Assembly: GCA_963853835.1 (NCBI GenBank)
Contig: OY970826.1
Span: forward strand, 76,998,929 to 77,062,928
DNA: 64,000 nt
Direction: 5' to 3'
Source: Calendula officinalis
Lineage: Eukaryota > Streptophyta > Magnoliopsida > Asterales > Asteraceae
In this document: positions 58,160-64,000 of the stretch, in pieces
Numbering within the stretch: the stretch's first letter is position 1
Layout: each line of letters begins with the position of its first letter
The notes under the pieces: generated by a model
What the model was told of the DNA's origin: nothing
The model's database searches: none
The model's input: the letters and a program-made list of their open reading frames with translations, nothing else
Position numbers and translations under genes: made by a program

Positions 58160-60737
58160 TGTAACACCCAAAAATTTACAAAAATTTAAAATTTTTTAAG
58201 TACAAGATTTTAAATAAAAGGTCCCAATAATTCAACTATTTTAAATCCCAAAATAGTAAAGTCGTTATTTAAAAATGTATTTAGTGCGTAAATAGTTTAA
58301 TAAAGTAAAAGCGTTTAAAAATAATAAATGCTGTTCACATCAGCTTTGGTGAGATACAGCGGTCAACCATCCACCTTCTCCTTTCCTTTGCTGGTACCTG
58401 AAACAGTGGGGGAAAATATGGGTCAGCTGGGAAGCTGAGTGAATAGTCTCAAAATGCATACAATCATAACATACAACACATGAGGCACATCGGTGTACTC
58501 CTACTCAGAATCTACTCAGTTATTTACCCATATTTATTTTCTCAGATTTTATTATTCTCAGATTTTAATTTATATAGCGCGCTTGTGTGATTCGGGTCGA
58601 TCGCCCCTCCTCACACCCCAGATAGGCGTAAGCCAAAAACCCAGACGGGAGTGATCCCAAAAACTCAGACGGGAGGTGATCCCAAGTAGGCATATAGCCT
58701 AAAAACCCAGATGTATATTATTATGTTTTTATCTCTTTAACATAATTAACTCAGATAGCTCTGATAACTCAGATCACAGATAATTCAGATCACATATAAC
58801 TCAGATCACAGATAACTCAGATAACAAATATGGTGCAAGTAATGAAACACATAAGTCATGCATGTATAACGTTAAAACTGAATACACGGTGAGAAATACT
58901 CACCTCGAGAAATGTAAGCTCCAACGGGTTCCCGGTAATCAAAGGTACAACAAGTTATCTCTTAGATGGTCCTAAAACATAAAACGAAGCCCCGGATTAA
59001 AAATCAACCCCAAAGCTTAATTTAGAAAACTGACAGCACCCGTCGGTCTCACGGGAACTGCCATAACTCCTAAACTGTTCAGTATATTTTTTCCATATTT
59101 TTACTACGGAAACTAGGCAACCAGAACTACACATCACTGTGAGACGGTCACTGGCCAAAACAGATTCTAAGGGTCTCAAAACGGTGTTGCAAGACAGACA
59201 TGTCGTACAAGTCACGTTCCTAACAGCAGCATATTAAAACATATATAACTTTTAAACCGTAATTCGGATTGACGAGAGGGTTACGGCATTGAAAAGCTAA
59301 CTCAGAAAACAAGGTCCCAACATGGGCTAAAAACTCAAAAGGTTATTTTAAGCAGGTCAAAAACAACCGACAGAAGACAGAAATCTGCCAAAAATGTATT
59401 TTATGTATAACCCATTGTAACAAAAACCGATTCAATACCGTAAAACCCGAGCTGCTCGTTAATGAACATGACAGATTTGCCCCCCCCCCCCCCCCCCGTT
59501 TCCATTTTAACAAAAACCGATTCAATACCGTAAAACCCGAGCTGCTCGTTAATGAACATGACAGATTTGCCCCCCCCCCCCCCCTTTTCTTGATTTATAA
59601 ATGATTTTATAAAACTCTGATGATAAAAGTTTCCCGGTTGGGAAACCAAGAACCCTAGGGGTTAGGTTTCCTCTTCGGTTATTAATTCTCGATTTTATAA
59701 AAACATTAAACAACAACCATCAACCGAACTATCAAGACTGCAGCAGACCTATATAAACTCCGTAATCAGATTACTACTATGAATCACGGAAACGATAATG
59801 GAAGTATTGGAACAGTAAAGGACAAGATGACTACCGAATTATACAAACCTTGCGTCGACTAATACAAGAGAGCAGTAATCACCACTCGAATCTTCTTCTG
59901 CTCGGATACTCCAATCACTTCCGAACCTGAGCTCCTCCAATTTCGATCACCACAATTCAGAACATACCGGGTATCACAACAAAACAAAACCCGATTAGAT
60001 GATGAATCATGACCGAAAAGAAAACATATTTAGAACCGATCCTTACCAAATTCGATCACCACAGTCCTTGGCAGTGAGGGTGGATAATACGCACAAAAGA
60101 AGGACTCGGAATGGAGGTGCTTGATTGAGAGTTGCGAACAGGGGAAAGGTGATGTCGGCTAGAGGAGAAATCGAGAGGAGATATGGTTGGGATTTCCAGC
60201 GGCCGTTTATTGCTAAATGAGGTTATTAGGGATTATTTTAATTAAGTAGTGTAACCATTGGATTAAAACCAATCCCGGGCTTCTTTCTCCTGTGCTGGGC
60301 CGAAACAAGAGATACACAAAAGGCTTGGGTTGGCTGGTGATCTGCATAAACCGAACCCACCAAAGCTATCGGGTTTGGTCTTCCTTTGTCTAGTCAGATT
60401 CAAGAACGGAAAAGAAAAATAGGGAAATCGGCCCTTGGCCTATTGGCCAGGCCTCGAAGCTCATTTTTACTTGACATGTTTGAACAACACAAGACTCGGG
60501 TTTGTTACTGAATTAACGGAATAGAATTTAAGGTTCTCGGGAATTATTAATGTCGCGATAATAAAACGTCACGATAACGAGACGTCACATGGTTAATTTA
60601 ACACCTCATACTAATTAATGCACACGTAATTGCATGAGAATACGTCACATTTTTATTTCACAAAATAAATAATACAATAAGTCTAATAATGCATAAAACG
60701 TAATTAAATTAAATTATAAAAATTCTGGGGCGTTACA
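58160..60737. mobile_element. Solo LTR F
   Basis: TGTAACACCCAAAAATTT at 58160 to TTCTGGGGCGTTACA at 60737 (2578 bp). The flanks TTAGA and TTAGG are a 5-bp duplication with one mismatch. There are no internal retroelement domains. It contains a 90-bp tandem duplication with poly(C) tracts (59419-59584) and 'aactcagatcacagataactcagat' repeats at about 58745-58820. The ends resemble Ty3 LTRs, but the interior is not obviously shared with LTRs A-D. Confidence 0.8.
59419..59584. repeat. 90-bp tandem duplication with poly(C) runs
   Basis: The unit beginning AACAAAAACCGATTC starts at 59419 and 59509. Each copy ends in a C run: 18 at 59480-59497 and 15 at 59570-59584. Confidence 0.92.
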
Positions 60738-60969
60738 TTAGGTTACCATATATTCATTTTTATAAAAACTAAACTTAAAAGAGAATAATAAAAAAAAAAT
60801 GGTGTCCAATCAACCCGATACGATCCAGTTCACATTTAACTCGTCCATTTCGAAACGGTTTATAAACAAACTTTTAGACCGATATGCTTCCATTTCCTAG
60901 TAGCGGTCGCTCCAACCCAAATCTACCTCTGTATATGAGGCCTAATTTTGAATTAAATTTGACATGTCC

Positions 60970-63129
60970 TGTAACACCGCATTTTTGAAACCATTTTTTT
61001 TTAAAAGTCATTAGGTATTAATCTAAAGTTACGGAAGCATCTAGTTAGGTTAGGTTTACAAACCGTGGTCCCATAAAATATTACAAACCAAGAGTTAGTT
61101 AAAAAGACGGTATTACGAAACACGACTCAATTACAAAACAACAATTTAAAGCATAGTCAAACTTCCCGTCCAAGCCCGACCCGTTCAAGCCATCCAACCT
61201 GAAATGTGTCGATAAGGGAGGGATTAGCACAAAAGCTAAGTGAATGAATTCCTAACACTACCAACTACACTAATCACTTAAACACGGAAGTTATAAAACA
61301 TCTCCGGTTGGGTAATCACTTAATTGAGAGGATCGGCGGCTTTGCGGGCCTTAAACCATGGTCGGCCAAAACCAGCGTAACCGATAGCGTTTGTATCCAA
61401 CACCCCGGGCAACTCCCTCCCCTTAACCATGTAACGCATACAGGTAAGGTCGGATACCCTATTAGTCGATACACTTTGCCCAGTCGTTATCCATCCGACA
61501 CTGACCTCGTCCCGATTGTGCACATAGTCATGTATGGTATTCCCTAACACTAGGCATACATAACGAGTGACTAGCTACGAAAAAACACCGCGAAAAACGT
61601 CACAACAGAGTTCCCAATCGCGAATTCTAGTTCACGATCGCGAACTAGAGTTCGCGTCGGGAACTCCGATCGTGAACTACATCGCGATGAACAAACAACT
61701 TATCTGGGTCTACTTCCCGACCGTTAAGAGGAGTTCGCGCCGTGAACTCCCCTTGTCTGGTAAAACCTGCGATTTTCACTAAAAACCAATACCAAACCAA
61801 ATAAACCAAAACCCGAGTTGTAGGTTGAATCCACTCACCTTTCAACTTCCGATCCTTAACTCAGTGAGCTAGTATCACTGAGTATCCTTCCCGGTTCCTG
61901 TCAACAAGTATACCGAGTTAGTGATCAATCCACCGAAATGTCAAAATTGATACTTTTAACAAACCGCAAACTAAGGCTCATAAAATACATATTTTATGAC
62001 AACACCAACTTGTATAACAAATACAATTCACCAACTAGTCATTTATAACCATATAAACCGTTCCATCACAAATTCATCCAAACGTGCCAAAAACCCGAAC
62101 ATGACTAAATTACTTCTACAATTCCATCAACTAGCACACAACTTCTAGACTAGCAATTCACCATAAACTAGCAATTCTATTGAGTTCATAACTATCACAT
62201 TAGCAAGTATCATACTTGCACAATCACTAGTTAACTATTTGACCCAAGCACTAGCTAGATCAATTCACACAATCATCGATACTAGGTTTTCACCATCCAT
62301 AACTTACCAATCATGATTTCACAACCTAATAAACAATTCCATCCATTCAAACATCAAGAAATCCAAGATTTGTCAAAACCCACCTTCAACTTCCACCATT
62401 AATGGAGGTTGAAGGTGATTTTCACCAAATCTTGTATTCCTTCAACAATCTACCATACAAATGATGTAAAAGCTTGTATAAACACATAAAACAACATCCA
62501 TATCAAGATTCACCAACCAAACACCAAGCTACACAAACCCTAGTTCAAGACATAACTCAAGAACACCAAAAATGAGACAAGGAGAATGTGCAACTTACTT
62601 CTAAGCTTCTTTTCTACCAACACTAGGGTAGATTTCGGATTCTAGCACAAGAATTTACCAAGAACAAGTTCAAACAAGCACAAGAGATGGAGAGAAGGTT
62701 TAAGCAATGAAATAGTGAAACTTATGGATAATATTCAAATGAAAGGGAAAAGAAAAGAGAGGGGGTTTCCCTCTCCCTCTCTCTCGTGGCCGGCCAAACA
62801 AGAGGGGGTGGGGCCCCTCTTGGTCTTTTTGTTAATAAAACAGTATATGTCTGAAACTTCCCTTTCGCAATTAATTTATTTAAAATAGCAAACGGACTCC
62901 AATTTCAAAAACGCAAGTATTTCCGGAAACGATATTTAACAGGGAATCCAAATATATAAAAATCACGTTTTCATTCCAAATATATCACAAGTCGGGTATT
63001 TTAATCCCTTGGTTAAAATACCGCAAAAGGCGGCAGACTATTTAAATTAACTAAGCATTTAATCAGATAATCATTTAATAAGATACCTTAAGGTCAATAA
63101 ACTACTAGGCCGGGTTTTGGGATGTTACA
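60970..63129. mobile_element. Solo LTR G inside Helitron-2
   Basis: TGTAACACCGCATTTTTG at 60970 to GGGTTTTGGGATGTTACA at 63129 (2160 bp) is flanked by a perfect 5-bp duplication TGTCC (60965-60969 and 63130-63134). No internal coding domain. A CpG-palindrome block (AATCGCGAATT, GATCGCGAAC, TCGCGATGA) lies at about 61605-61750, echoing the blocks in LTRs B and C. It inserted 48 bp inside the Helitron-2 5' end. Confidence 0.92.
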
Positions 63130-63693
63130 TGTCCAATTCGAACTCCATTGGCTCCCAATGTTGACGTGTAATCCCCAAAAAATGCCACCTGTCATCAATG
63201 AATTTGAAAACTCCGAATTTGAATAAAAATCAAAACAAGTCAAGAATTGGCACTTTATTCGTGACTCTGTTACCCTTTTTTAGAAATTTCAAACAAAATC
63301 CCCAATAAAAAAAAAGATTCCAAAAGCATTAAATTTGGAAACACTATATTTTTTACTTAAACAATTCTTTAAAAATACAATATTATTCGAAGATAAAATT
63401 TACAAAACCTTGAAATACGCTGCATTTTAATAATTTCCATAAAATGGCTGAGATTTTTAGAAGTATTTCATTTTAAATATTTCCGGAAATTTGTTAACCT
63501 ACCAATTTCTCAATTGCATATCTAAAATATTTATTCTTGTATCAAATTTTTTATTTCATCCCTAAATTTCAGTAATATTTATTCATGTATCAAAATTTGT
63601 ACAAACTTATCATTACGATTATGGATGGTTATATTATATCATTCAAACTGTATCAATATTTTTGTTATTTTTCTACATAGCTCTTGAAGCATA

Positions 63694-63711
63694 CTCGTCC
63701 AATCGGGCGGG
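63694..63711 (+). other. Helitron-2 3' hairpin
   Basis: CTCGTCC/GGGCGGG stem (with G-T pairs) and an AATC loop, 8 nt before CTAG. Weaker than the perfect Helitron-1 hairpin. Confidence 0.65.
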
Positions 63712-63723
63712 CTTTGAATCTAG

Positions 63724-64000
63724 TTTTAATGATGTATATATTGTTTATTGGTGCGTGTGTTTATAAAATTGTAATCATGGAAATTGAAAGATAGAGATTT
63801 ATTATATGATGTTGTAACAAGAATATTATCAAAATCGTAATCACGTAAATGCAACCATGCATATAGATGGAGTGCAATATTCATCCATTCATTTATTAAA
63901 AAATGGAAATAATTATAGGTTAGTGTAACTAGCTTCCTAATAATATTGTCAATTTATACCCCGTTTCTTTCTTTTCGATTGTGACTGAATATTCTTTTTG
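63724..64000. other. AT-rich right edge, no feature
   Basis: No gene or repeat is recognised to the end of the window. Confidence 0.5.

Larger units (their letters stand above)
60922..63723 (+). mobile_element. Helitron-2 (short, non-autonomous), split by solo LTR G
   Basis: The 5' end TCTACCTCTGTATATGAG at 60922 follows host A and resembles the Helitron-1 start (TCCTACACTATATATGAG). The 3' end has GCATACTCGTCCAATCGGG, a hairpin at 63694-63711, then CTAG at 63720-63723 and host T; Helitron-1 has GCATACCCGCCCATCGGG at the same place. Without LTR G and one TGTCC copy the element is about 637 bp, with no coding capacity. It would depend on enzymes from an autonomous relative. Confidence 0.7.

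Noticed and set aside
1..64000. tRNA, rRNA or telomeric arrays
   Set aside because: No cloverleaf gene, rDNA segment or TTTAGGG array was seen on either strand; 'taaaccctaa' phrases at 48.7-49.5 kb are scattered, not telomeric.

Overview
This is nuclear DNA from a flowering plant, almost certainly a eudicot. Four host genes have plant-type GT-AG introns in AT-rich surroundings, and a dense mixture of plant transposons lies between them. The protein types and the long TGTAAC...GTTACA LTRs would fit Asteraceae, but that family assignment is a guess.

Host genes: (1) the last three exons of POP1, an RNase P/MRP subunit, + strand, 79-2995, entering from the left edge; (2) a complete 22-exon Argonaute of the AGO5 clade, + strand, 25221-31135; (3) a 10-exon pepsin-like (A1B) aspartic protease with a signal peptide and a GPI-type tail, - strand, 31951-35576, convergent with the Argonaute; (4) a 9-exon S28 Pro-X carboxypeptidase-like gene, - strand, 41070-43861. 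Genes 2-4 splice to continuous reading frames of 980, 514 and 501 codons with their catalytic residues present. They look functional and share no obvious pathway.

Layout: 3.0-11 kb is gene-poor and full of MITEs: Stowaway-like, PIF/Harbinger-like, and hAT-type elements whose interiors are minisatellites. 11.8-12.0 kb holds the 5' stump of a Harbinger-type transposase gene. 12.0-21.2 kb is a stack of large LTR-retrotransposon LTRs without internal domains. Three of these are nested in one another, and a further one splits a LINE fragment. 22.0-24.7 kb is a decayed Helitron with Pif1-type helicase remains, ending 0.5 kb before the Argonaute start codon. 44.9-55.3 kb is a LINE bounded by a 13-bp target duplication. 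It carries a very young gag-only LTR retrotransposon (45514-50458) with LTRs that appear identical. 56.3-58.1 kb is an inverted-repeat element nested inside another. 58.2-63.7 kb has two more solo LTRs, one sitting inside a small second Helitron of the same family as the first.

Target-site duplications read directly from the sequence (TCGTA, TAATA, ACAAA, CCAAC, TGTCC, a 13-mer and two perfect 8-mers) fix most element boundaries and give a relative order of insertion. I found no clear new host pathway. The most unusual items are the gag-only retroelement with its CCGGTC-rich non-coding domain, the hAT MITEs with minisatellite interiors, the nested solo LTRs with CpG-palindrome blocks, and the matched pair of Helitrons.
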